Of a stretch of 64,000 nucleotides of DNA, positions 31,356 to 42,083 are shown piece by piece. How positions within the stretch are numbered: the stretch's first letter is position 1; every line of letters begins with the position of its first letter. The notes beneath the pieces were generated by a model. That model ran no database searches. It had not been told where the DNA came from and saw only the letters and a list, made by a program, of their open reading frames with translations. Source of the DNA: Aradus depressus (lineage: Eukaryota > Arthropoda > Insecta > Hemiptera > Aradidae); assembly GCA_963662175.1 (NCBI GenBank), contig OY759217.1, forward strand, positions 15,440,562-15,504,561. The letters run 5' to 3'. The translations under genes and the position numbers were made by a program.

Positions 31356-32049
31356 AGAATCAGAATCTTATTTCTAGCTTTTTTTTTTTTCATTAAGGGC
31401 CTACAAACCCTCCACTCAATATGAAACATCTTCGAGATTCGCAAGCTTATGACTCTGCTGTTTTACTCGCAGCGCCGTGGCTGGGAACTCCGCTTGGATT
31501 CGGAACCTCGGATGGCCGGAGCATTCGCTGCGGTCCACTTCAGTGTCGTTACGCTACGTTATTGCCTGAAACCTGTTACCTGTCGCTATTTTTTTCTTTG
31601 ATGTATACTTGGGCGTGTAACAATAGGTACTTGAAGGATTCCAACGAAGCAAAGCTCTACTCTTCAAGCCGAACATTATCCTATTTTCTCTTCGTGGGTC
31701 CTTCTTCTCTCCGATGCAAAACCGTGAACTTTCCCAGCCATGTACGTTACACTTACCTGACCATGTTTTTTGTTGTTCTTTTTAGGTTTGAACCCATCAG
31801 GTCAGACGGATGGCCCCACTATTGTGTGCTAATACACACATTGTGGTGTTACTCAAGGGTCAACGGTCATTTCCGTCCTATCTTCTTCTCAATATTTATA
31901 CAACGATATTAGGGGGAAAGAAAATATCCTTAAGAAAAAAACCTAGTTTTAGTCCATAGTAGAAATATTGTGAACCAGTCACCTTCTTTTATGTCGACTT
32001 TGTTGAGGGACGAAAACCATAATAATATTTATTTCCGTTAAACCATAAC
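31356..32049. other. no gene recognised
   Basis: A 163-codon frame (31421-31912) is the longest here. Its composition is mixed, but I find no motif, signal peptide or splice context, so it is not called as a gene. Confidence 0.4.
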
Positions 32050-32061
32050 ATGATTATAGGA

Positions 32062-32441
32062 TAATAGAAATAAAAAAAGTTGTCTTCCCACTGTTTTATT
32101 TTACACCAGAACCGGTTTTCGACGCAACAGCGTCATCATCAGTGGTTCATCTATCATAGAATAACAAATATATAAATAATAAAAAGTATAAATTCTTAAA
32201 GTACAGAGTAAGAAAATAAAATTATAAAATATATATTAATTTCCAAAATTTTCTTACTCTGTACCCTGATGCTTTAAGAATTATTTATACTTTTTGTTAT
32301 TTGTATATTTGTTATTTTATGATAGAACCACTGATGATGACGCTGTTGCGTCGAAAACCAGTTCTGGTGTAAAATAAAACAGTGGGAAGACGTCTTTCAT
32401 TTCCATTAGAAATCTCGTCCCACAACATCTTATTATCACAT
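32062..32441 (+). mobile_element. fold-back retroelement with hammerhead-like cores
   Basis: Arms of about 140-150 nt (32062-32225 against 32250-32415) with small indels. The apex carries CTGATGA, TGACGCTGTTGCGTC (GACGC/GCGTC stem), GAAA at 32332-32357, and its mirror on the minus strand at 32142-32117. The next bases AACCAGTTCTGG form a short stem, as in minimal hammerheads. The one-sided tail is CTCGTCCCACAACATC to TATTATCACAT. ATGATTATAGGA at 32050-32061 and 32442-32453 is a 12-bp TSD. Confidence 0.75.
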
Positions 32442-32453
32442 ATGATTATAGGA

Positions 32454-33880
32454 CACGTCATAGACAGAGATAGGGCCGGGAGAGGGCTGATGGGGCTAAG
32501 CCCTCCTAAGCCTTCAATTACCCATTATTAAAGTTGTTTCCTTGACGATACTTTTAAGATGACCCCTGGGAGTCTAGGAATTTTTTTTTTTTTTTTAAGT
32601 AAAGTTCCAAGGATTAATAATAATATTATGAAGCCAATACTGTCCAATACTTTACCTCTTATACACTCTCCCTAAGTCCCTTTCAGCCTTTTAAATGAGC
32701 TGGAATTCACAAGCAAAACATGGGTTTCCCGTAGGGCCGTCTTATTGAGAAAGCCAAGGAGAAGTTCCGATAAAAGAGTTACAGGCCGTCCTGCTAGTTA
32801 TTGCTTTTCTGCCTCTTATGTTTTCAAGAAATAATTTCCAGGTAGACCATATTAGAATAAGCCGTCTCCGCGGCAAATTTAATTTTAAGATAATTGTTTA
32901 CCTAAAATATCTGTCTTGTTCTTGTTTTGTATACATCTACATGTCAGAGACTCTTGGTTTATGAGCTTTGTGAACTTAATCAAATTTGGGGGCTGCAGCG
33001 TTTATGTTTCTTTTATATTTGACAACAGTTATTGGTGTCAAATATAAAAGAAACTATTGTTTACTTCAAGTATAAAGTTTGTTACGTATGGAACACCAGC
33101 GCATATGTGCAGGAAGTGAATTACAAAATGTTGGCACACCAGTTGTCTTGGTGGCGTCTTACCAATTTTATACTTCACAAAAGTAGAAATAATGATTTTT
33201 AGTTTCTGATTCCAATTGGTTAGAATTCGAGATATTTCCAAACACTACATTCGATGTAGTAGCCGGAATTGTCCAAGAAATTCATTCACTTAGTGGCGAG
33301 ACTTTTTTTTTTAACAGCAAAATGCATGTCGGTTGAAAACAATAACATTTATTTGCGGTATCTTATGTCATATCCTCCCCTCCTTGCTTCAAAGTGGAGT
33401 AACGTAGTAGACATACTGGATTTTTTATATGTCATTCGCCACGAAATTTTATGTGTGGACTCAAACCTCCCCGAATAAGACACCAATAAGACCGAATAAC
33501 CTGTAACCGCAGTAGAATGAAGGTAACCAGTGGAATTTATAAAATAATGTATCATTCAAAAAGGTCAAACTTCGAAAAGCCCCACAAATATGTCGTCACT
33601 TACTCTGGTCAATACTCGTTCACTTATTCAATAGGACTGACCGTTTTGTCCGTTACGTGAATCATGTTGAGTTCTCAGGCAAGAATTGTTGTAGAGAAGG
33701 GAGGGGAGGTGACGCGGCGCTGATAGGCGGTAACTCTGACCAATGCGGAAGTAGGCATGAGACGGAATGGGGAAGTGGGCGAATGGAGAAAAAAAAGGAG
33801 GCGAGAGAAGGTGAATGGCCGGAAAACTGGAACAAGAGAGAAGAAAGGAGATAGGTGAGGGGGCGGGCGGTGTAACGGGA
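32454..33880. other. no gene recognised; one small hairpin
   Basis: Includes a perfect 17-bp stem (GTTTCTTTTATATTTGA, 33006-33022, with its complement at 33038-33054). From 33650 the DNA becomes G- and A-rich (GAAGGGAGGGGAGG, GGTGAGGGGGCGGGCGG) up to the tandem array, like a promoter-proximal region. No exon was identified. Confidence 0.4.
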
Positions 33881-34336
33881 GGAGTCTCCGGGAGGAGGCC
33901 GATAACGGAGTTCTCCTGCTCTATATAGCCCGGCCGGGTCCCCTATCTGGAGGAATACCGCCGAAACGGCTGGAGTCTCCGGGAGGAGGCCGATAACGGA
34001 GTTCTCCTGCTCTATATAGCCCGGCCAGGTCCCCTATCTGGAGGAATACCGGCGAAACGGCTGGAGTCTCCGGGAGGAGGCCGATAACGGAGTTCTCCTG
34101 CTTTATATAGCCCGGCCAGATCCCCTATCTGGAGGAATACCGGCGAAACGGCTGGAGTCTCCGGGAGGAGGCCGATAACGGAGTTCTCCTGCTCTATATA
34201 GCCCGGCCAGGTCCCCTATCTGGAGGAATACCGGCGAAAAGGCTGGAGTCTCCGGGAGGAGGCCGATAACGGAGTTCTCCTGCTCTATATAGGCCGGACC
34301 GATCCCCTATCGGCAGGAATCCCGGCGAAACGGCTT
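33881..34336 (+). repeat. 91-bp tandem array, each unit with a TATA box
   Basis: GAGTCTCCGGGAGGAGGCCG starts at 33881, 33973, 34064, 34155 and 34246. Every unit holds CTATATAG or TTATATAG (33921, 34012, 34103, 34194, 34285) followed by CCCGGCC. Units differ at few positions. A TCAGTC, matching the arthropod initiator, lies at 34349, about 65 bp after the last TATA, which is farther than the usual 30. Could be a repeated promoter (retroelement or gene) or an LTR U3. No ORF is attached. Confidence 0.85.
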
Positions 34337-34904
34337 CGTTTCGGGAGATCAGTCAAAAACGCTGTGTGGTTGAGCTCTTCGAGACTAATCTAACCGTTTG
34401 TTCTGGTTATACATCCGAACCTCTCTGAGTTGTTGGATGACTGACAGTGAGTCATGTCCGTCAACTCACAGTTCCTGACTGCCATATTGGGCCTGGGGCT
34501 ACTCTACTGTTGTCTTTAAATAGCCTACAACCCCAAGTTAGGGTGGTATTTTTACCCTCCCCTGACTCAGAAAACAAAAAAAAACGACGTTATGTTGACG
34601 ATGTCTCCTCCCTAGTTTTTTATAGACGACACCACATGACGTCAATCCCTCTTAGCTCATACCTTGCCTAACCCTTCGTATGCCTTTATGTATATCCGAA
34701 AATAAAACTCTATATATACACAGACAGGGAATGTTTTATGTTATTTCTTGATATTCTGAACTAGAAGGAGAACCTTAAAAAGAACTAACATTTGTGAATG
34801 AGTAGTTTGTAGCTAATTATAATAGGTTCACACGGCATTCCTAGAGAATAACTTTGGGCTAAATGATTCTTTCTCCCAACAGAAAAACGTCCTCGGAGAA
34901 TCAT
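34337..34904. other. possible transcript body downstream of the 91-bp array
   Basis: Moderate GC, no long ORF (74 codons from 34447). AATAAA at 34702 could be a poly(A) signal for an RNA starting in the array. There is no LTR end or primer site that I can defend. Confidence 0.35.
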
Positions 34905-35440
34905 CGGTAAAGTAAATCTCCAGCACGAATTAATCAATTAATTTGTTGAACTCTCTCCAAAACCCATCGACTAAAAATCTGTAGTGACTTACATAGGGAC
35001 TTGTGTCGATACATTCATTACATCGGCAGTTATTAGAGATTTTGTGTTGAGCCCTCTCCTCTGATCCCCTTCTTCCCTTCGTTCGATATAGCTGAAAATT
35101 AGAAGGGATTGTTCTTATGGTGTTTTGAATTCACGTATTAAATTTCGTTTCAATATGTTCATTACAACGGCAGATATTAGAATATGAAGATGGCTGATGT
35201 AGTGAGAAGTGATTTTTTCACAGGTTGTCAAATAAGATGTACCTACCTAGTCTGACCTCTCACAGATTTTCTATTTGTATTAGCTAGCCGGCTTTCGAGG
35301 TTGCCCTCATGAGCAGGCAGTCTGATAAATAAAAATTTTTGAAATTAACCTAATTAAAATATTTTAGACTACATCTTATTTGACAACCTGTGAGGCAGAT
35401 ATTAGAGTTTTTATGTTAAGCCTCCCCATTACGGCTTCGA
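34905..35440 (+). repeat. DR1 copy split by a fold-back
   Basis: Left part to 35181 (GTAAATCTCCAGCACGAATT, TTCATTACATCGGCAGTTAT, ATTACAACGGCAGATATTAG), resuming at 35394 (GGCAGATATTAGAGTTTTT). The 212-bp fold-back between them duplicated 13 bp. Confidence 0.78.
35182..35393 (-). mobile_element. fold-back retroelement with hammerhead-like core
   Basis: CACAGGTTGTCAAATAAGAT (35220-35239) is mirrored by ATCTTATTTGACAACCTGTG (35374-35393). Between, on the minus strand (35313-35293): CTCATGA, GGGCAACC, TCGAAA, then GCCGGCTAGC. GGCAGATATTAGA at 35169-35181 and 35394-35406 is a perfect 13-bp TSD. The central 80 bp recurs at 59420-59490. Confidence 0.78.
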
Positions 35441-35754
35441 TTATTTATTTTCGGATTACAGAAAAAATGAGGGGCCTTTTGAGGAAGAAAAAATAAATGA
35501 CTAAAGAAAATAATGACGGAGAGTGCAATATTGCACATAACCAGTTATCACTTTTAGCTGATGGTACGATAAAGGCAGCAGTAGAATAATTCAGGGTTGA
35601 CAACCTGACGCATGCCCTGACTCACATCCGTGAGTAATATAGCACCTACTCAGCACCCGGAGGATATCGACCAGTTCTGGCGCTTTGTCATATCTTTGGA
35701 GGGGACGTCGAGCTCTATGTATACCACCTACCTAATAATTCAAAAATGTTTCGA
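35441..35754. other. no gene recognised
   Basis: Mixed DNA without repeat ends; nothing to annotate. Confidence 0.4.
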
Positions 35755-35767
35755 TCGATATTAATGA

Positions 35768-36108
35768 CAGGTTAGGTTTTATGACTCATGCCCGGGCTTT
35801 AACTACGAGGTCATATCGCCTACTACCAGAGAGCTCTTTCGACACTCTGGTGGACATGAGTCCGACTCTACTGTGGGAGTCCTAAATTTTGCCTACCCTA
35901 AATTTTTATTCATCCAGGGTAGGGGTCTTTAACGAGTACCTGACATCATACAGGCTCGGGACCATCGCTTAACGTCCCATCCGAAGCACGGCTTGCTTAA
36001 GTTTATTTTACCTTCCAGATAAAATAAACTAAGGGCCTCGGTCGGGTTTCGAACCCACGTTCTTGAGCTCAGAAGGCAAGCACGCACACCACTGAGCTAC
36101 CGGCGTCC
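35768..36108 (-). mobile_element. SINE-A, complete copy with 13-bp TSD
   Basis: Plus-strand view begins CAGGTTAGGTTTTATGACTC (tail) and ends ACTGAGCTACCGGCGTC (head). TCGATATTAATGA at 35755-35767 and 36109-36121 is the duplication (its edges overlap the SINE head by up to three bases). Confidence 0.92.
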
Positions 36109-36190
36109 TCGATATTAATGAAATTTTCAGGATATCAGTAAGACCACCTAACTTAAAATTTATAAGCTCTATAGCGTCCAGAACTTTGAT

Positions 36191-36618
36191 TTGGTGGATC
36201 CAAAAAAGGGAGATATAGGTTTTTACGGGTACTACTTGTCTCAATATGGGTACAGCCAAATCACTGGACGTCCCAAATATTATCAGGAGACTGCAGAACA
36301 TGTGGTCCTCGAATGTCCGCTGAACGACCAAGCTAGGGTGGAGTTAATTCATGAGACAAGATCGTATTTGGGACTGGATCTACGGCAGATGATGACGGAA
36401 ACAAACTACCCGATGTTCTCCCGATTCGTCAGCTCCTGGCGGGAGCAGAAGCAGGCGTTGTACGATGATCTGGGGACGATCGGCGCAATTGTTCCACGAT
36501 GGTCAATCCCAGTCCCTCATTAACCCCCTGTTCCCTGAGCTCTTCTCCCCACGTTTGACAGGGTGATATTGCTTTATAGTAAGGCGCACCCTCCTTAATA
36601 AAATAAAAAAAATAAAAT
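36191..36618 (+). pseudogene. LINE ORF2 C-terminus and 3' UTR (R1/LOA-like)
   Basis: The frame reads GYYLSQYGYSQITGRPKYY, then QETAEHVVLECPLND and SYLGLDLRQMMTETNYPMF, SRFVSSWREQKQALYDDL, stop at 36521-36523. AEHVVLECP is the HxxxC half of the C-terminal CCHC finger of R1-group LINEs; the first two Cys appear to be replaced (GRPKYY). The 3' UTR ends in TAATAAAATAAAAAAAATAA. 5'-truncated, related to 9488-9793, probably dead. Confidence 0.8.
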
Positions 36619-36954
36619 TCTTTACGACACGTTTCTGAAAATATAATATTTAACCCTTTTTATAGTCGGGGGGAGGGGGAGACTAATAATGTGATTTTTT
36701 TTTTTTTTAACATACCTACTAAGATTTCAACGAAACGATTCTAAAAAAAATGTTTTTTGTGTAGGTCCCTACCCCTGTCGGTGAGAGAGATTAAAGAAGG
36801 CCAGGAGATCAGTGAATCTTAAAATAGACGATTATTTCCTCGCTGGGCTGAAGTACAGCCGCATTCTTAGAAGGGTAGGGCGCGTGGATTTTTCCCACAG
36901 GAGCAAAGGTTAGATGCTCTTGAGTGACTCCTGGTGATCCCATAAGGACGACAC
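36619..36954. other. no gene recognised
   Basis: T12 run near 36700 and mixed DNA. Nothing recognisable. Confidence 0.4.
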
Positions 36955-37190
36955 TTAAAAAGTTTTAGCGCTATCAGCAGAAGGAAAGAGGGGGCTCAAT
37001 TCAAAAATCCTAATAACTATCGATGTAATGAATTTAACGACACAAAATTTAGTATGAGGATTAATTTATGTTAGTCAACTATTGGCGCAAACGGTCAAAT
37101 GGTTCTGGGTGGGGAGCGAAAAATTAATTGATTAATTCGTTCTGGGGAAGTACATTTCAGGTAATTCAACGAAGACTTTTCATTATTATA
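36955..37190 (-). repeat. DR1 copy
   Basis: CCTAATAACTATCGATGTAA, ATGAATTTAACGACAC, GGGGAGCGAAAAATTAATTG and TCTGGGGAAGTACATTTCAG. Confidence 0.75.
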
Positions 37191-37534
37191 ATGAGTATTC
37201 ACTGTTACATAATAACTGGATGTTACTGTTATCTGAAGTAGTCCAGTCTTTATCAGAACATTGATAGAAGGATCGTTAGGGTGACAGCGGGAACACTAAA
37301 CAGTGACTGTCACTTCCCTATCTAATTAGAGAAATAATACATTTGATGGATTACTTTCAGTAACGGTTAAAGTGGTCGCCTTAAATATCAGGGCTCACAT
37401 ACAAGCAAATGATCAAAAAGTCTTGATGAAATCAACAGAATTTTGAGTAAGAAGGGTAGTAAAACCAGCGCTCCCTCGAATTTGAATTATGTTTTTAATG
37501 TAAAACATTGGAATTAACTGCGAAAAAAAAATCA
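37191..37534. other. no gene recognised
   Basis: AT-rich DNA; a 78-codon minus frame runs into the DR1 that follows and looks like noise. Confidence 0.4.
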
Positions 37535-38250
37535 GTAGAAAAATGGGCAATATAATATACTTTCCCAGGACGAATTTATCAATTAACTTTTCTCTCCCCC
37601 AAAAACAGTCGACCATTTTTTTTTTGTTTTTGCCTTGCATATTAGCCATGTCACTGTGTTATCTAGTTATTTACGACATCCATGGCCCCGGGAGGGAGTT
37701 CTATCTACAAAATAATACTCACTCCCGGACGGGATTCGAACCCGCAAACCATGGTGAGACCATGCGACCGAAGCCCTACGCTCTAGCCCGCATGGCCCCC
37801 CAGTCGACCATTTTATATAGGGGCACCTCACACTAGATTTTGTGTCGATAAATTCATTACATCGGCCGTATTAGGATTTTTTAATTGAGTCCCCCTGAAC
37901 CCCCCTTTCCCTTCAGCCGATTCCATTGAAATTTATGAGGTATTGTCCTCATGTGGCTTTGGCTTCAAATATGAAATTTCAAGTCGATAGGTTCACTACA
38001 TCGGCAGTTATTGAGTTGAGCCTCCCTCCCTCTGATCCCCTCCTCTCTTAGGCCGATGCCATTGAAAACTGAAAAATGTCGTCCTTGAATAACTGCCAAT
38101 ATAATGAATTTATCGAATACAATTTAGTATGAGGATTTCGGAGCCCCCATGGATGTCATCTATTGAATATTAGAGCAAACAGTCGACTGATTTTGGAGGG
38201 ATGCGACAATTTAATTGATTAATTTGTTCTAAGGAAATACACGATTTTTT
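37535..38250. repeat. DR1 pair with a SINE-B insertion
   Basis: Plus half from 37550 (CTTTCCCAGGACGAATTTAT) to about 38085, interrupted by SINE-B at 37620-37800; minus half from 38086 (AATAACTGCCAATATAATGA) to 38240 (TTGATTAATTTGTTCTAAG). Confidence 0.72.
37620..37800 (-). mobile_element. SINE-B, best copy with 14-bp TSD
   Basis: Minus strand: GCCATGCGGGCTAGAGCGTA, then B box GGGTTCGAATCCCGTCC, body CTCCCTCCCGGGGCCATGG, tail ATGGCTAATATGCAAGGC and a short A-rich end. CAGTCGACCATTTT occurs at 37606-37619 and 37801-37814. tRNA-derived, distinct from SINE-A in body and tail. Confidence 0.85.
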
Positions 38251-38254
38251 TATT

Positions 38255-38400
38255 ATTCAATAATCAACTTTTCTATTGCCACTTATTCGTTCATTGTGAA
38301 CCGAAGAAGGGATATGGTACTGTCCCGAAATATTGTAAAGAAAAAAGAAAAGAAACCTCTGGAAAAAAAAGCTGGAGAAAAGCAATAAAATGTAATTTTC
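38255..38400 (+). repeat. relic with hammerhead-like core
   Basis: 38301-38330: CCGAAGAAGGGATATGGTAC then TGTCCCGAAATATTGT. It matches the GGAAGAAGGGAC...GTCCCGAAATATTG block of the 6.3/12-kb hairpins but lacks an inverted partner. Confidence 0.5.
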
Positions 38401-38856
38401 CTCAATCATTTTTCGTCCTGTCTATTCTAAATATGGACTATTTTAACGTTGAGTGAGTGATTCATTGAAATAACCTTCGGAAGCCCTACAGCAGACAGGA
38501 GGGGAGCACCAAAATATCTTCAACCCTCCCGGGTTCATCCCTGAAGGGTCTGAAGTCTCAGAAACACTTCTTCTTCTAGAATTCAATTTTAGTAGAACTA
38601 AACTTTTGAAAATGAGTTAATGCGTGGGTCATACCTGCAGTTTCCTCCTGACAAAGGTGGCAAGGTGCAAGGTGCATTGTGAAGGTGCAGCTTCCTTTGG
38701 GGACACTATTCTCTATCCACAATGCAGGTAGAAACTTGCCTCTTACCTGCCCTCAAACTCCAACCGTCATTTTTCAAAAAAAATACTTCTCAATGACTCC
38801 TATGTTTATTGCCTAATATTATACCTTTTTTGTTTTGTAAGCATGACAGAGAATAT
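38401..38856. other. no gene recognised
   Basis: GGCAAGGTGCAAGGTGCA-type short repeats near 38650; otherwise unremarkable. Confidence 0.4.
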
Positions 38857-38946
38857 ATATATATATATATATAATTGTATAATATAATTGTATAGGTAAT
38901 ATAATTGTATAATATAATTGTATAGGTAATATAATTGTATATATAT
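38857..38946. repeat. TA microsatellite and short tandem
   Basis: (TA)n at 38855-38873, then TATAATTGTATAGGTAATA-type units repeated about twice. Confidence 0.85.
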
Positions 38947-38956
38947 ACATTTTTTT

Positions 38957-39250
38957 TTTGTTGATTTAAACGCAAAAAAATGTCACGTCCAAACTGAAAT
39001 TATTCTTAAAAATTACATCAAAATTCATTTATGTATTACTTTATTAATACTTTAAATTATTTAATATTTACTTTATTAAGTTATAAAAATATATGTATAT
39101 ATACCTACACATAGGTTTACTTACCTTAATTTCTTGAAAACAAGAAAATTAAACAAAAATATAAATTATTTAAAGAATAAATTAATTTTGATGTAATTTT
39201 TAAAAATAATTTCAGTTTGGAAATGATATTTTTTGCGTTTAAATCAAGAA
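38957..39250. mobile_element. AT-rich fold-back element
   Basis: TTGATTTAAACGCAAAAAAA then AACTGAAATTATTCTTAAAA and ATTACATCAAAATT on the left is mirrored on the right (AATTTTGATGTAATTTTTAA, AATAATTTCAGTTT, TTTTTTGCGTTTAAATCAAG). Arms are about 75 nt with few mismatches, loop about 145 nt. No hammerhead-like core and no clear TSD were seen. Confidence 0.6.
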
Positions 39251-39700
39251 ACAAAAATGCGATTTTTTAGTAAAATAGCTGTAATTTTAAGAGTTTTTAT
39301 ATTCCCACTATAAAAATGTAGGATCCTATAGATTTTTGAACGAGGAATCCATTTCTTAGTTAAAAACAAAAAAAAAAAAATGCCCGCACCCAATCTTGGC
39401 ACTTAAAGTGGCTACAGAGGTATCTCAAAATTCATAAAAGGTCAAAATGATAATTTTTTTAAAAAGGACGGGAAATTTGCTAAAAGAAAGATATCTTGAG
39501 TTTTTTTTAATTTTTGCTTCGTTTTCGCACAATTTAGTATTGAAAAAACCCGATTTTAGCAGATATCACGTTTTTGGCTAACTTAGAACTGCTGTATATC
39601 GGAACTATTGATTTCTAAAAATCTCAAATTTTACAGAAATACTCAGAGATACTAGGAAACATCCTCACAGATGATGGTTTGAAAACATGAATTTCCGTTG
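39251..39700. other. AT-rich, no gene recognised
   Basis: Nothing with repeat ends or coding signal. Confidence 0.4.
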
Positions 39701-39763
39701 AAAACTCCGCAACAAATTTCGGAATGATATAATATATCATTCCGAAATTTGTTGCGGAGTTTT
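39701..39763. repeat. perfect 30-bp palindrome
   Basis: AAAACTCCGCAACAAATTTC followed by GGAATGATAT, three bases (AAT), then the exact complement. The left arm belongs to a DR1 right end (TGAATTTCCGTTGAAAACTC), so this is a DR1 end inverted onto itself. Confidence 0.85.
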
Positions 39764-40459
39764 TATTTATCATATTATGATAAATATAATTTTAAGATAC
39801 TTCCAATCCCTTTTTATCTCATTATCATTTATTCCCTCCTTTTAGTAAGACATACGGTTAAGAGAAAATGACTTTCTTTAAATAATTTTAAAATTAACCT
39901 TTCCATTTTCACTTCTTATACAATTGAATGAGGTCTTCATCAAATACAATAGAAATATGAAAAAAAAAAAAAATTGCGGAACCGTTTAAAGCACGGAAGA
40001 AAAATGAGATGTTGCCGCAGGAAGGGGAAGTGGGCGAACATGGTGGCGGTGAGGTAATAGAGGAGCGATTTTATGCAATTATCGAGAGGGTTGGCAGGTT
40101 GACCCATTATTGACAAACTTCAGGAACTAATCCAATAGCAGGAAGTCAACTTTCTTTTCATTATTTTACTTTCGTTTTCTATAAAGTCGCTTAGCAGAAA
40201 AAAAAAAATCAGAGTTCCTTAAATAAAAGTGTGTAAATAATTTCTAAATGGAGGAAGAGGGGCTAGCGAACAAGTCTTTTAGAAGGACAAAAAGAAAAAA
40301 GAATTCTTTGGCAACAATAAAATGGTATACTAAGATTAACTTATCCAACATCATCAGTGTTGGATTCATTTAGAAGGCATTGGAGTTGTGTAATAGGTTA
40401 GAAATTCTAAGTTGAATTTTCTCCTTAATTTCATCTGATTCTAAAATAAAAAAAAATAA
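39764..40459. other. no gene recognised
   Basis: Contains A-runs at 39960 and 40200 and a short purine-rich patch at 40010-40060. No ORF of note. Confidence 0.4.
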
Positions 40460-41250
40460 AAATTGTTGGTGAATCACCGGTTATGTACTTCCCCAGCCAA
40501 AATTAATCAATTACGTTTTCGCTCTCCTTTCTAAGCCAATCGACCGTTTGGGCTAAAACTCAATATTCTATTTATTAGAGTATTTGAGTCGACCCCCCTC
40601 TCTGATCTCCCTCCCGTTCGGCTGATTCCGCTGAACATTAATAGGTGTCGTCCTTATAGGGCTTTATATTTACATATGAAATTTCATGTCAATAGATTCA
40701 TTACAACGGCAGTTATTAGATTTTTTATTGTGTTCATAACAAACATATAATTCCGTTTCGTTTAGAGGGCGCCGGTAGCTCAGTGGTATGCATGCTTGCC
40801 TTCTGAGCTCAAGATCGTGGGTTCGAAACCCGACCGAGGCCCTTAGTTTATTTTATTTGGAAGGTAAAATAAACTTAAGCACGCTGTCCTTCGGATGAGC
40901 CTATACGATATCAGGTACTCGTTAAAGACCCCTGTCTTAGGTGAATAAAAATTTAGGGTAGGCAAAATTTAAGATTCCCACAGTAGAGTCGGGCTCATGT
41001 CCACCAGAGTGACGAAAGAGCGCTCTGGTAGTAGGCGATATGACCTCGTAGTTAAAGCCCGGGCATGAGTCATAAAATCTAACCTAACCTATAATTCCGT
41101 TCAATAATCCGCATCGAATTTCTGATCGATTACATAACTTTCCCTATACTTCGTCTGGGGAAGTAAAACAATGCCCCGAGTGCGAAAACTTAATAGATTA
41201 TTTCGAGCTAGGGAAGTACATACCGGTGATTGACAAACAACTTTTTGGGG
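40460..41250 (+). repeat. DR1 copy split by a SINE-A
   Basis: Left part GTGAATCACCGGTTATGTAC to ATTACAACGGCAGTTATTAG; right part resumes near 41090 and ends ATCGATTACATAACTTTCCC, then an inverted left end (GGGAAGTACATACCGGTGAT). Confidence 0.75.
40765..41089 (+). mobile_element. SINE-A with CCTAA tail
   Basis: Head GAGGGCGCCGGTAGCTCAGT, intact B box, tail AATCTAACCTAACC. A 20-bp deletion removes part of the body near 40899. TATAATTCCGTT at 40746-40757 and 41090-41101 is the duplication; seven unexplained bases separate the left repeat from the head. Confidence 0.9.
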
Positions 41251-41588
41251 GATACAACTGTCTGCGTTTTCGTGGTACTGACATTCCTGACAAGAGCCTA
41301 CAGGCGATTTTGTATATTAAGATTCTCTCGCCAATTACTTACAAAGTACACAATTTCTTTGTCAAACTTCACTATATATTCTCAAATACTCAACTAGTTT
41401 CGCCGTGTTAAGGCATTATCAAGAGTCACTTACAAACTGACAGAATTGGTTGACAGGGTAGAAGGTACAGTTATGGAGGGTTTTTTTAGGTAATGACGGG
41501 GAATCCCTTGTTTTTGTTACTCTATACATTCCAATAAACAGATATTTACAAGATAATAATAAATATAAATTAAAAAATAAAATATATA

Positions 41589-41945
41589 GGTTAGGTTTAG
41601 GTTAGGTTAGGTTTTATGACTCATGCCCGGGCTTTAACTGCGAGGTCATATCGCCTACTACCAAAGCGCTCTTTCGTCACTCTGGTGGACATGAGCCCGA
41701 CTCTACTGTTGGAGTCCTAAATTTTGCCTACCCTAAATTTTTATTCATCTAGGGTAAGGGTCTTTAACGAGTACCTGACATCGTACAGGCTCGGGACCAT
41801 CGCTTAACGTCCCATCCGAAGGACGGCATGCTTAAGTTTATTTTACCTCCCAGATAAAATAAACTAAGGGCCTCGGTCGGGCTACGAACCCACAACCTTG
41901 AGCTCAGAAGTCAAGCACGCATACCACTGAGCTACCGGCGCCCTC
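41589..41945 (-). mobile_element. SINE-A nested in the fold-back
   Basis: Tail on the left is GGTTAGGTTTAGGTTAGGTT, the longest TTAGG-like run in the window. Head at 41945. The B box is mutated (TCGGGCTACGAACCC on the plus strand). TAAAATATATA at 41578-41588 and 41946-41956 is the TSD. Confidence 0.9.
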
Positions 41946-42025
41946 TAAAATATATATATATAAAATCTAATAAAGCGAATCTAACAGTAAAGTGTTGGTA
42001 TTTATATAGGTATGACTCATGAATT

Positions 42026-42027
42026 AG

Positions 42028-42081
<54 letters not shown>
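42026..42081. repeat. TA microsatellite
   Basis: Uninterrupted TA repeat at the apex of the 41348-42371 fold-back. Confidence 0.95.

Positions 42082-42083
<2 letters not shown>

Noticed and set aside
31421..31912. 163-codon ORF
   Set aside because: No motif, no splice or promoter context, mixed hydrophobic stretches typical of chance ORFs.
32062..32441. Claim of a complete, active hammerhead ribozyme
   Set aside because: A G interrupts the expected UH junction after the short stem and stem I partners were not found; only a core resemblance is claimed.
33870..34730. Solo LTR call for the 91-bp array region
   Set aside because: TGTAAC occurs at 33870, but no matching CA end, TSD or primer-binding site could be shown.
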